From: Capsicum annuum | Taxonomy: Eukaryota > Streptophyta > Magnoliopsida > Solanales > Solanaceae | Direction of reading: 5' to 3' | NCBI RefSeq assembly: GCF_002878395.1 | Contig: NC_061119.1 | Coordinates: forward strand, 47,712,404 to 47,776,403 | Length of the DNA stretch: 64,000 nucleotides | Shown: positions 12,291-23,559 of the stretch, in pieces | Layout of the letters: each line of letters starts with the position of its first letter | Position numbering within the stretch: the stretch's first letter is position 1 | Made by a program: the position numbers and the translations under genes | Notes under the pieces: model-generated | Told to the model about the DNA's origin: nothing | Database searches by the model: none | The model's input: the letters and a program-made list of their open reading frames with translations, nothing else

Positions 12291-12839
12291 CTTAAGCATG
12301 CATTTGGGGAAAAACAGAGCCAATGAGGAAATTATGGACAATGTTTCTATTCCTAGTTCATGGATACTTGGAGATTTAGTTGTGGATCCAGGAAATTATG
12401 GAAAAATGTTTCTATTCAAGTCGTTCACCTATTATTTCAATTTTACCTCTGTTATACTTCATCAAGTACAGAACTACTGACATGATCACTCGCTTACCAA
12501 CTCTAAACCAATCAATAACCATCTGGAAATAATTCAAACTCACTAATATGGTCGGTCACATTCCAAACAAAGAAATTCACCTAACAAAAAACATTCATCC
12601 TAAGAAATCAGCTTTTACGTAACAGGGCATAGAATATTCCTAACAAAAAAAATCATAGACCAAAGACTTTGTTAAGCTTTTCGTGTATTGTAACAAACCA
12701 AAATATAAGTGATCAAAGCTATTGCAACTCGCATTAGAGCAGGGAAGCTGTAGAACCCGAATATGGGCAGGAAACATCAGGAAAATAATCAAGTCATATC
12801 AAGTAATTTACAAGAAGAAAATATGGAAATACCATCTAA
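12291..12839. other. Unique CACTA interior between minisatellite and GC-rich core
   Basis: The A+T content is moderate and the sequence is non-repetitive. A short open stretch at 12298-12480 has no recognisable domain. No gene is supported. Confidence 0.4.
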
Positions 12840-13420
12840 TTTATCTACAGTATTGGCGGCGGCTGGAGGAGCTGGTAGCCAAAGGCACCGTTTAGTTGGT
12901 CGCTGTTGTTGTTGTTATTACGGCGGCTAGCGACGGAGAGAAGGCAGCGGCAGCTGCTGCATAGGACAAAGAGAACATCTAGCGTTTGGTTCGGGTTTAT
13001 CGGTGGACTGCCTAACGGCGACATCTATGGTGGATTATGATGACAATGACGATGAAGGAAAGGTGGCAGTGGCAGCTGATGGTCGTTTCACCAATCCTGG
13101 TCGGTTTTCTGTTGTGGATGGTGGTGGCATGGGTTTGCCGGACAGAGAGATGGAGAAATAAAGGGGTGTCGTTGGTGGTTCACCTGCGGCTAATTTAGTC
13201 GGTGGAGGCTCACCAGAGAAAGGTTGTCAGACAGTGGTGGTTGGCTTATCTTTAGAGAAAGAAAAATGATAGAGGGGAGAGGGGTAGGCGGCCATTTTGT
13301 TGAAATGAAGGGATTAGGGTTTGTATGAGTTTTAAAAAGGGAAGGGGGATTGAGACGATTTTAGCCGTTGGATTAGTTTTGACCAACGACTGAGATTAGA
13401 ATTATTTAAAAGAAGGTCAG
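12840..13420 (-). other. GC-rich core of the CACTA element, possible promoter/exon remnant
   Basis: This is the only GC-rich island in the element, rich in GGCGGC, GGTGG and CAG triplets. On the minus strand it begins with a CAAACCCTAATCCCTT motif near 13318, then an ATG-containing, pyrimidine-rich stretch (ATGGCCGCC near 13294), and then a Pro/Ser/Thr-rich reading sequence that does not stay open. It may be the decayed promoter and first exon of the lost transposase gene or a captured host-gene 5' end. I cannot identify a product. Confidence 0.35.
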
Positions 13421-14041
13421 CCATTGGATTTTAATTTGGGGTTAAAAATTGGATTAATTTTTTGCTATAACTGCAATAAATTGAATAGAACTTAGGCCAA
13501 AATCGTTATATTATGGTAAAAATTGGGTGAAAAATTAAATAAATCAGACAAACTAATTTAATTTAGGTTGTTTACTTAAATAATAGTAATAAAATTAACA
13601 AATAATAGTAATAATAATAATAATAAAATAATAATGAAAACTAGACAATGTATTTGCAAAATTTGAGTGTGCACAATTACGTAAAAAAATAATTTAATAA
13701 ATATTAATATCATGTAAAATGCCGTATTTGAGTTAAAAAATTATAATAAAAATGATACTAAAATGTAATAAAAATAATTTGCGCATTTTTTGATAATGAA
13801 TTTTACATATCAGTATGTATTTAAGATAAGAATAACGTGTAAAAAAATAATATTTAAAATTAAATAATTTTGATAGAATAGCAACCTAAAGGAGTATCGA
13901 GAGGTCAAAATTGAGTGACAACAATAGTAATAATAAATTTAAAAATATTATAAAAATTATTATTCTTACAAATAAATTACGCATGTCACATAGAAAATAT
14001 TATATAAAAATTATCAATAATAAATTTGAAATAAATTGAGC

Positions 14042-14076
<35 letters not shown>

Positions 14077-14150
14077 CAATCAATCAATCAATCAATTAAT
14101 CAATCAAGGTGACATCATTTGATTGTTTTCGCTATGAGATTTTGAGAAAA
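13421..14150. repeat. AT-rich segment with (TAA)n and (CAAT)n microsatellites
   Basis: AT-rich sequence includes AATAAT runs at 13600-13635, a (TAA)n tract at about 14042-14076 and a (TCAA)n tract at about 14076-14108. No gene is seen. Confidence 0.75.
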
Positions 14151-14154
14151 TGAA

Positions 14155-14260
14155 TACAACAACTAACCCAATTTAGTCCCATAAATTGGGGTCTGTAGAG
14201 GGTACAATGTACGCATACCTTACCGATTTAGTCAAATAGACCCTCGATTCAAGAAAAATA
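14155..14260 (-). mobile_element. Au-like SINE fragment
   Basis: It reads on the plus strand ACAACAACTAACCCAATTTA, then GGGGTCTGTAGAGGGTAC, GTACGCATACCTTACC and ATAGACCCTCGATTCAAG. These are the 3'-to-5' landmarks of the widespread Au-type SINE, whose minus-strand consensus begins TTGAGCCGAGGGTCTAT, continues GGTAAGGTCTGCGTACAC and ends in TTG repeats. The 5' tRNA-like head is not recognisable and no target duplication was found. It is therefore an old partial copy nested in the CACTA element. Confidence 0.65.
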
Positions 14261-14486
14261 GTTTGAAGCTGTCCAATTTCAAGATTAAAAATAGTGAACC
14301 GGGGGTACGCATCGAATAACATAAAAAAATGGCTCTTCGTTGATCAAATATGATGAACTGTTGAGATTATAATTGAGGAGATGAGTTAAATTAAGTTAAA
14401 AAGATTAAATTGGGGATTTCGATTGAGTCAAATTAAACCTAATTGACATAAATTAAACTTAGATGAATTATCGTTTTACACACACA

Positions 14487-15285
14487 GAGATATACACACT
14501 ATCGACTATCAAGTTTTAAATATGTACTATATGTATCACATACGTATACGAGTATATTACCCCATAATATAAAGCAACGTATTTCATATACATACTTTGA
14601 CGAGTTATTGATTAATTTGATTATTAGCTTACATTAATATAACTTCAACGTACAGTATATTATTACTTTGATCGTTTTAAATCAAGGTATTTAATATGTT
14701 TGGATAGATTCTGCTAGTTTTTTACTACATAGTTCATCGATCACTACATCATATATATATATATACACATACATACATACATACACGCACGCGCACACAC
14801 ACACGCACACGTGCGTGCGCACACACATACACACACACATGTATATATATATATATAATACGTACTATATACATTAATTACGTACACGATTTTACTATTC
14901 CATAATAATTACAACGTATTTCACATATACTCAGATGAATTATCGGTTAGTTTATCTTATGTTATTATACCTTCACTACATAATATATATATATATATAC
15001 TATATATATACCTATACATACACACTATCGACTATATCAAGTTCTAAATACGTACTATAGACATCACATATGTACACGAGTATATTATCCAATAATATAA
15101 TGCGACACATTTCATATACATACTTGAATGAGTTATCGATTAATTTGATTATCTTACATTAATATAACTTCAACGTATAGTATATTATTACTTCTATCAT
15201 TTCAAATCAAGGTATTTAATATGTTTGGATAGATTCTACTACTTTTTTACTACATCGTTAATCGATCGATCACTGCATTATATTT
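14487..15285. repeat. ~265-bp direct duplication with microsatellite spacer
   Basis: Positions about 14487-14755 and 15022-15285 are diverged direct copies (shared blocks include ACACTATCGACTAT, TAATATAACTTCAACGTA and AAGGTATTTAATATGTTTGG). A partial third copy lies at about 14866-14990. Between them, at 14750-14865, is a compound (AT)n/(AC)n/(GC) microsatellite with an internally palindromic centre (CACACGTGCGTGCGCACAC). Confidence 0.8.
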
Positions 15286-15489
15286 ATTTTATATATTAAA
15301 ACATAAGTAAAAGATAAAGATTATAATTAACGTAATTTATTTATTTTATTTGATATATTCTTCGTATAATTTATTTTAAAAAATCTAAGCTTGATTGATA
15401 TTTATTATTATTATACTGGTTATCGAATACGTGTGATAAGTGTAATTTTAAAAAATTGTATATTAGATTTTAAATATAATTATTTTTCA
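15286..15489. other. AT-rich CACTA interior
   Basis: AT-rich sequence links the internal duplication to the right subterminal array. I see nothing else in it. Confidence 0.5.
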
Positions 15490-15738
15490 ATAAAAATCGA
15501 CCACAAGTGGTCTCTTTTTTATAATATTTTATTTTTTAATACAAAAGCGAACACAAGTGATCGTTTTTAAAATTATTTTTTTTAAATTCCCAAACCGACC
15601 ACTTGTGGTGGATCGATTTTTTAAAATTATTTTTTTAAAATTCCCAAACCGACCACTTGTGGTGGCTTTTATAAAATATTTTAAATTTAATTTTTAAAAT
15701 AAAACCGATCACAAGTGGTCACTTTTTAAAATACTACT

Positions 15739-15769
<31 letters not shown>

Positions 15770-16435
15770 AGATTATATATATAATTATTTTTTAATGAAA
15801 ATAATATATATATTTGTTTATATATATATATAATTATTGGTTTCTAAAAATTATTTAATTTTTAATTTTTTTAGTTCAAAAACCAACAAAAAGTAGTCGG
15901 TTTTTTAAAATTATTTTCTTTTTTATTTTAATTAAAAAACCGACCACAAGTGGTCGGGTTTTAAAAATTATTTTCTTTTTATTTTAATAAAAAACCAACC
16001 ACAAGTGGTCAGTTTTTAAAAATTTATTTATTTTTTATTTTAATTAAAAATTGACCACAAGTGGTCAGTTTTTAAAAATTATTTTATTTTTATTTTAATT
16101 AAAAATCTACCACAAGTGGTAGATTTTTTTAAAATATTTTCTTTTTTTTTTAAAATAAAAACCGACCACTAGTGATCTTTTTTTAAAAAATGTAATTAAA
16201 AAAATTAAAAGAACCAACCACTTGTGGTCGGTTTTTCTAAAATATTTTTTAATTATATTTTTAAAGAAAATAATTACTAAAAAAGAAATTTTCATTTATT
16301 TTTTCTTAAAATAAATAATAACTAATACAAAAATTATTGAAATGATTATTTTGATATTTTAAAATATAAAAGAGACCACATGTGGTCGGTTTTTACTGAC
16401 CACAATGCGTGGTCGATTTTTTGTGGTAGATTATT
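15490..16435. repeat. Right subterminal palindrome array of the CACTA element
   Basis: About fourteen copies of the GACCACAAGTGGTC palindrome flanked by A/T-only spacers lie here. Several are one-sided mutants (for example CTACCACAAGTGGTAG near 16110). Copies are denser and more regular than at the left end. An (AT)n run at 15740-15770 separates two sub-blocks. Confidence 0.85.
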
Positions 16436-16456
16436 TCAATTTTTTTGGTAGTGGGT

Positions 16457-18246
16457 TGTACACATCATGAACTTTTTGGCGCAACTATTATTTTTCATTC
16501 CTTTCCTTCACTTTTACTTGTTATATTTAATTTCATGAGAGTTCATTTAATTAATTTTTGAAGCAAAATTGAATTATATTAACTTAATATCTTAAATTTT
16601 AAATTTTGATGTTTTAAAACGATACGAAAAATACTATAAGTTATAATAATTCTCATAGTAATATGATGAAAAAAAATATATCTTTAAACATTGATTAAAA
16701 TATTTCATGTAATTTGGCTCTCAAAAAATAATACATGACAAGTAAAAGCGAAAAAGTAAGTAAATTTAAATGAATCTGGCGTTGAATAATTTTTTAGATA
16801 ATAATTAGTCCGCTCAAACAACTTTTATTTCCAAAAACTAGAGGAGCATGGCTCATGTCAGCCCGAGCCCAACGTTAAGATATTTATACTATGTATGGTA
16901 GGTTAAATTGATATCAGTTCGAATTATGAATTATAAAACATGAATACACAAAATATATTAATTTCTTGATAGTAATTTTCAAGGAGCTAAGTCTCACAAG
17001 ATAATTATGTATAACTTACTCATATAAATAACAAAATTCGATGCATTTTGAAGTTTAGATTTTTAATAATATGATTGAGATTTGCTACATTAAGTAGAAA
17101 ATATGAGATTAAAATTGATGCATAAGATTTGACACTTGTTGTATAAAATAGAAAATAATTGTTGAAAAAGATAAAGGGTTTTCTAGTCGTTGCGTATTAC
17201 ATCACATGTCGATTGCAATTAATAACCCAAAACTGCATTGCACTCTCCTGCTAAGCCGACATAAACGTCATTTGCTTTCATTTTCTCCTTCTCTTTTATT
17301 TGTCAACTTGTTCTTTGAAGTTGAATTAAATTAATATTTTAGATTTAAATTTTAAGTGTTTCAAAAGTTCTATAAAAAAAAAAACTATAAGTCACCATCT
17401 TTCATATTAATTTAAGTTATTTGACTTTGAGAATATGATAAATCATATTTATATGTTTTATTGAAGTTTGCTTTTGTATATGTTCCTTCCATTGAAACGT
17501 AGGAGTTGTTTGTTAGAGTGTATAAAAATAATGTTGATTACTGTTTATATTAGTAATACTGATATTATTTATGCTAACATTATTTCTTATACAGTGTTTG
17601 GTATAGTGTATTAGAACTTTCCTTTTCAATCTTGATATAATTTAAACGGAAGTTTTTTTTTCTTAAAAAAATGAGATTGCATATACATTCTAAGATTCAT
17701 CTGGGATTTGGCATGGGGCTCAATATATGTTATTTCCTTGTCTCAATTTATGTTATACAAATAGAATTTAGATAATCAATCATAATTTTACTATGTTTTT
17801 AGATATTTTAAGTTGACAGCTAATGTAATTTATAATATTTTTAATGTTATTTTCAAGTAATATATGTTACTTTCTTCGTCCAAACTTTTAGTTATTGTGA
17901 TTTATAGTATTTTTTTTCTATTCTATTTTAAATGACACTAATATAATTTTGAGAGCCAACAAAATATTTTATATTGTTTAATTTTTTTATGTTGTTAATT
18001 ATTGTGATATGTAGTATTTTTTACGTATTTTTTTTTTGAAATGTATAACTGATTAAATTATTTTTAGATATTTTATGTTGTTAATTATTGTAATTTATAA
18101 TACTGTAATTTCAAATAATATATGTTACTCTCCTTGTCTAGAGTTATGTGTCATTGATAGTCAATTATATTTTTTAAATTTTTTAATTATTATAATTTAT
18201 ATTATTTTTGTTATTCCAATTTAAGTGGCACAATGCTTAGGTGGCC
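16457..18246. other. AT-rich spacer with degenerate Stowaway-like pieces
   Basis: No open coding region is visible. Fragments resembling Stowaway termini (for example CTTGTCTCAATTTATG near 17738, CTTCGTCCAAACTTTTAG near 17873, CTTGTCTAGAGTTATGTG near 18134) repeat in one orientation with shared bodies, suggesting piled-up or partially duplicated MITE remnants. Confidence 0.45.
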
Positions 18247-18920
18247 GTAATATTAATTAGGAGTGATATAGTAAAATTACGATTGAATCAATAAAGCAGA
18301 CATATCTTAAATGACTTTCGACAACTAATTAAAAGTGATATAGAAAAATTATTATAAAAATTACTGTGAAAATTTTTTAAGTGGATCTCATATAAGACCG
18401 ACAAGTTTATAATTTAAAACATCAAGAGTTAATTTATCATTTTATATCTATTTTACTTTTTTTATTAGATATTATTAATTTTGTAATACTTAGATGACTT
18501 ATATAATCAGTTAGGGGTGACATTTAGTAAAATTATGGTTGAAGCAGCTGCAGCATACATCATAAATGTCTATTTTACTTTTGAAAATTAAATATTATTA
18601 ATTTTATAATACATAAATAATTTATAATAATTAATTAGGGGTGATATAGTAAAATCTCGATTGAAACAGCTGAAGCCGACATGTCATAAATGTCTATTTT
18701 ATTTTTATAAATTAAATATCATTAATTTTTTAAAACATAAATGACTTATAATAATTAATTAGGGGTGATCTAGTAAAATTACGATTGAAGTAGCTGAAAC
18801 AGACATGTCATAAATGTCTACTTTTTTTTAATCAAATATTTTTATTTATTTAATACATAAATAACTTATAATAATTAATAAGGGGCAATAAAATAGAATC
18901 ACAATTGAAGCAGGTGAAGC
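18247..18920 (+). repeat. ~122-bp tandem array, about five diverged units
   Basis: Units start with AATAATTAATTAGGGGTGAT and include TAAAATTACGATTGAAG.AGCTGAA and CATGTCATAAATGTCTA. The three best units begin at 18626, 18750 and 18870 (spacing 124 and 120). Units further left, at about 18251 and 18504, are more diverged. No match to a known gene is evident. Confidence 0.75.
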
Positions 18921-19946
18921 AGACAACACAAGCATGCATATCGAAACCCTCTCTTCTATATGTTCAAAAAAATTTAAGTAGATAAAATTGTAGTAATAAA
19001 TAAGAAAGAAAGTGAATTATATGTTTGATATGAAATTTAAATAAAGAATAAAATTTATTTAACTGTATCAATTGTAATTAATTAGTATAATAAATCGTCA
19101 TCTTATTAATCAATTTACTTAAATATAATATATTTGAAACAATTTATACATCCCAAACAAAAGTAGGTACTCACCCTTCATCCGAAATGCAATGAGAAAT
19201 ACAATCTATAAACTAATTTAATGAGTAGAATCTTTTGAAAAAAAAAGATAAAAAAATAAAACATAAATGAAAGAAAGAGGGCCCACATGTGTGGAAATGT
19301 ATGCAAGGCTAAAGATACACGTGTGATAGCATTTATGATAAATTACTTACATGGCATTGTTGGTAATTAAAGAGAAAAGGCTGGGCTTTTTATTAAAATT
19401 TTTGATGATGTTCAAAAAACAAAGCACAAAAGATGATCAAATTGAGCTTATAATTACTTTTAAAGACCTTAATACCCTCAAATTTAAAGATAAAATACTG
19501 ACATGACCTCCTCTTCTAATATATACTAGTTTAACCATACGTGTCTCGTAAGTGTAATCTTTGATTATTTAAAATTAGGTGATTGTCTATTGCGAAGATT
19601 TTTAATAAAGTGCAAAAAGTTTAAATCACTTTTCAAAGATCCTTCACACTTTAATGTAACAATGTAAACATAACATATATTTTATTATAAGAACATATAT
19701 ATTTTTCCACCAGAAGTTTCAAGTGGTTAATGGATCGTTTGTTTGTGTATGTAATGCAATACCTCTTTTTCTTACTACTAGAGGCTAAGAGAGACACATC
19801 GATTTGAACCATATTTGTAGTACAATTATTTTTTCTATATTTAAATCTTTTCTTAGTTTTAAAATTAAAACTTTTAAAAAAATCCTTGATTACTTTAAAC
19901 TTTTTAAAAAATCGGTACTTATATTTTTCTTATTCTAAAGCCTTCA
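18921..19946. other. AT-rich spacer
   Basis: No gene is visible. It includes one copy of a dispersed ~110-base repeat (about 19540-19670). TATTT at 19947-19951 is the left target-site duplication of the next element. Confidence 0.5.
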
Positions 19947-19951
19947 TATTT

Positions 19952-22147
19952 TGCAAGACCCTGTAAAAATCCTAGTCCATTTCAGTCTTATATTACATGT
20001 CATGAGGGTACAATACTTATAAAATTTAGCGCAGTGTTGATACTTAGTCTCATTTTTGGTCTCGATATTTCAATGGTCTCATTTTCGATCTTTTCAACCT
20101 TGGATTATCGATTTTTAAATCGATTCATGATCAGGGTTATCTATAGGTCATCTCGGGTAAGTTTTGAATTTTCAGAGATCATTTGAGACATGTTTGGATG
20201 ACCAAAACAGTGAGCCAACGCGATCATGACCTGTCGCATTGGCTATCACATCCTCACCATCAACGCAGTGCATCGGCCATCGCGTCGACACCGTCGATGT
20301 GACGCGTCGGCTGCAGCGTCACTGGGCGCATTTTGTTTGATAAATTACGGGTAGTGGGGGTAATTAGGTAATTTTCCTTACTTTACCTCACCCATAACAT
20401 GAAATTAAGCTTTTAAAAGGGCAAATTCATCCTCTTTTCACAAATTCTCTCAAGAGCAAAACCCTAGCTTCATCAAGTTCAAGTTCAAATTTCAAGAAAT
20501 CCCCAACAAACTCACACAAATTTAGAAACCAAGGTATGTTAAATATTCATCCATGGGCCCATTTCACCCATGGAGTTCAAGAATCCAATTTCAAATTCAA
20601 AGTTATGGATGATACAAGTTATTGTGATTTTAACTATGAATCCCAATGAATTTTGATTCTATATCATGTTTTCATGAAATTGTTGTTGTTATTAAACCCT
20701 ACATATTTTGAATAGTCTTGCTCACTGATTTAAGCCTTATTTTGGAGATTTAATATCAAAATCATGCTACTACTAGTTGCTTTAAATAAAACTATTTCCA
20801 TGTTTAAGCCATGCATTGCAAGTGTTTGATGAAATGCCTCAAAGAATGAGTTCTGAATAAATGCTTACATATCATGTCCTTAAATTGTTAGTATGATCTT
20901 GCTATCATTGATATCGAGTCCTGGGGGTTATGAATACCCCAAAAACTTAGTTGTTTACTTAGCTTAAGTACTTTCAGAAGAGTTTCGAATCTATTAGAGT
21001 ATTATCAGTTCAGTCAGTGCATCATGTCAGTAGGCTCAGTTCATTCCAGTGATTAGAGTCAGTTCGTTTGAGAGTAGGATTTAGCACCGAGCGAACCCAA
21101 GGATAAGACCTCACCTGCTAGTTGAGGGTATGACCTTTAGTAGCAGTCCCTGTGGTCCATAACTACGTAGCCAGCGTAGGTTGAGATATTAACCTGTCAG
21201 TTGAGGCTTGATCTCATAAGGTTACCTTCTAGTTGAGGGTAACCCTTGGTCCTACAGGACATCACTTTAGTGGATCCAAGCAGTCATGTGTTAGTACCCG
21301 TGGCACGGTACTGACACCCTTCTAACTAGGGTCACAGGTTAGACCCCAATTAGATCATTAGGGCAAGTCGGTTAGATAATAGCGCCACAATCTCAGTTCA
21401 ATATTCAGTATACTTCAATTCAGGCTTGCATTGACCATAGCATACAGTTATCAGTTATTCAGTTAACAGATTTCAGTATTTTAGTTTACAAATTATTTTC
21501 AGAATCATGTTATATGCTTGGTCATGCATTCTCAGATTTTGCAGCATTCATGTATTCATATCAGTTATTCAGTTATCTCATGCTATTCAGTCAATTATTA
21601 TTCATGTACATGAGCCCATGCATATCAGTCTAACCCCATTTAGCATATCAGTACATTCAAAGTACTGACCGCATACTCGCTTCTTGCGCTATGATGTCTC
21701 ATATCATAGGTTCGGATGCTCAGCTTCTTGACTGTACTTAGACATTCCAGTACATCAACAGTAGCAGTCGTGGTGAGTTCTCATATTTTGAGGACCGACT
21801 ATATTTATTTTCATACTTTCAGTTCAGTAGTTAGTTGGAGTTAGCTAGGGCCTGTCCCATCAACTCTTATTTAGTCAGTTTTAGAGGCTTTCGTACACTT
21901 CAGACAGTCAGTCGATTTGTCATTATTTTATCAGTTTTAGATAGTTATTTTCCGACAGTTATTTCCAGATTTATGATTCAAAAATGTTTTAAAATATAAA
22001 ACCTTATGGCTTATTCAGATATTCTGCACATGTTATTTTGTTGTTATAATTCAGTGCTTACAGAAGGTACCAGCTCAGGGTTAGCTTGTGGTCACTTGTG
22101 ACCGTAAGCATCGTTTGGCGTCTAGGGTGTACTTCCGGGGCGTTACA
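19952..22147 (+). repeat. 5' LTR of element D
   Basis: Starts TGCAAGACCC and ends GGCGTTACA. It contains a CpG-rich module at about 20210-20340, a TATA-like TTTTAAAAGG at 20411-20420, a telo-box-like AAACCCTAG at 20458-20466 and a splice-donor motif at 20531-20539. Most of the differences from the 3' LTR are in the outer parts. Confidence 0.93.
20411..20466 (+). promoter_or_regulatory. Putative LTR core promoter of element D
   Basis: TTTTAAAAGG (20411-20420) is followed about 30 bases later by the pyrimidine-rich TTCTCTCAAGAGC and AAACCCTAG. The layout fits a TATA box, start site and telo-box leader. The 3' LTR repeats it at 27641. The start site is inferred, not seen. Confidence 0.5.
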
Positions 22148-22367
22148 AACTTTGTATCAAAGTCTAAGGTTCTAAAGTGTCCTAGGGAGTCTGAATGCCA
22201 CATTAAGTAGAGTCTTATACATGGGTGTGTAACGTGCCTTACTTATGGACAAGAGGCTACGAGGCATTTTTAGAAAAATTTCACTTCTTTCAGTGTTCAT
22301 ATCGTGCGATTGAGCATGAGCTCAAGTTAAACTCTCTGTCTAATACAAATTTTTCTTTTGTTTATAG
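20531..22367 (+). other. Predicted leader intron of element D (LTR to gag start)
   Basis: The donor CCAAG|GTATGTT places the intron start at 20534. The acceptor is a T-rich tract ending TTTATAG at 22367, with a CTAAT branch-like motif about 24 bases upstream. The exon downstream starts AAT then ATA, where the related element at 56789 has AAC then ATG. The predicted 1834-nt intron contains the rest of the LTR and the PBS. This is inferred from motifs only. Confidence 0.5.
22151..22170 (+). promoter_or_regulatory. Primer-binding site of element D, mutated
   Basis: TTTGTATCAAAGTCTAAGG lies three bases inside the LTR. It corresponds to TTGGTATCAGAGCCTAAGG, the tRNA-iMet-type PBS seen intact on the minus strand beside 57010. 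Its G-to-T and G-to-A changes suggest loss of priming. Confidence 0.75.
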
Positions 22368-22370
22368 AAT

Positions 22371-23513
22371 ATACCTCACAGAAAGACTAACGAAAGAAGA
22401 ACTGGGAACCAGCCAGCACCTCCGCCCGTTCAAGAAGATCCCCTAAATGAGCATGTTTCTCACGAAGAATTCAGAGTAGCATTCACCGCTCTAGCCTATT
22501 ATGTGGTAGCTCAGAATGTTCATCCAGTTGTTGTTCAGGCCAACCCAGTGGCCAATACTGCTGCTGCTAAAATTTAGGACTTCACTGGAATGAACCCTCC
22601 TTTATTTTTGGGGTTTAAGTTTGAAGAGGATCTACAGGAATTCCTTGACATGGTGCAGAATGTAACAGGATATTATGGGGGTAACTGCGAGTGAGAGTGC
22701 TGAGTTAGCTACCTATCAGTTGCAAGATGTATCTCATACGTGGTTTAAGTAGTGGAAAGTAGATAAAGGCGCGGATGCAGGGCCTATAGAATGGGAGGAT
22801 TTTGCTATTTCCTTCCTAGGTAGGTTCTTTCTGTTGGGGTTGTGGGAGGTTAAGGTGTTAGATTTCATCAACCTAAAGTAAGCAACATGAGTGTGAAATA
22901 CTATTCCCACAAGTTTACTCAGTTGACCAGGTATGCTCCTCATGTGGTAGCTGATAGTAGGTCTAAGATGAGCAAATTCATGTTTGGTGTTTCTGATAGT
23001 GTGGTGAAGGAGTGTAGGACCGCAATACTGATTAAGAAGATGGAATTATCTAGGTTGATGGTCCATGCTCAACATATTGAAGAATAGAAGACTAAGGAGA
23101 AAAAGAGGGAGAACAAGAGAGCTAGAACAGGTAGCTTTAATTTTACTCAATCAAAGTCAGAGGGTGGTATTCGTCCTCAAGTTTGTTAGAAATCTTTAGT
23201 CCCAGCTCCTTTATCGGCTATTGCACTAGTGCCCAAATTTAGAAATAATAATAGGGATAGGGAACCAGGCTCTAATTCTTAGGGTAGTGTGAGCAGTACT
23301 CAGACGAATCCTCTTTACCAGAAGTGTGGGAGAAACCATCAGGGGGTTTGTAGAGCCGGTAGTGAAGTATGTTTTAGGTACGGTAAACTAGGATACCGAG
23401 TTAGGGATTGTCCAAAGAGTGGTCAGCAGGGTCAGCCCAGTAGTCTCCCAGTTCAGTCGGGCGCCCATCTCAATAGGGTGCCGCTTCTAGTGCCACCAGT
23501 GGACAGTGCCTAA
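22371..23513 (+). pseudogene. gag of element D, start lost and interrupted
   Basis: The capsid-nucleocapsid protein packages element RNA. One frame carries most of it. It opens with ATA at 22371 where its relative has ATG, then PHRKTNERRTGNQPAP. A ~2-base insertion near 22665 shifts the frame, which returns by the ORF at 22887-23087. Stops occur near 22576, 22749, 23085, 23188 and 23279, several readable as CAG- or CGA-to-TAG/TGA. The C-terminal part has two knuckle-like motifs: a degenerate one in YQKCGRNHQGVC and CFRYGKLGYRVRDC, where the second Cys and the His of the CCHC box are both Tyr. It is homologous to the gag at 55682-56786. Confidence 0.85.
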
Positions 23514-23559
23514 ATAGGCTCTATGCACTTTAGTCCCGACAGGATCAGGAGAGTTCTCC

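Larger units (their letters stand above)
9577..16453. mobile_element. Non-autonomous CACTA (En/Spm) transposon, complete ends
   Basis: The left end is CACTACTAGAAAAAAGAG and the right end, read inward on the minus strand, is CACTACCAAAAAAATTG. The 3-bp target-site duplication GGT flanks it exactly (9574-9576 and 16454-16456). Both ends carry arrays of a palindromic subterminal motif around ACCGACCACAAGTGGTCGGT, as is usual for CACTA elements, where such motifs bind the element's own protein. The 6.9 kb interior has no transposase or TnpA-like ORF. It holds a minisatellite, a GC-rich core, simple repeats, a SINE fragment and an internal duplication. It must depend on an autonomous partner elsewhere. 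Confidence 0.9.

Noticed and set aside
22151..22170. tRNA-like sequence
   Set aside because: Only an ~18-base match to a tRNA 3' end next to an LTR, so it is a primer-binding site. No tRNA or rRNA gene was recognised anywhere in the window.
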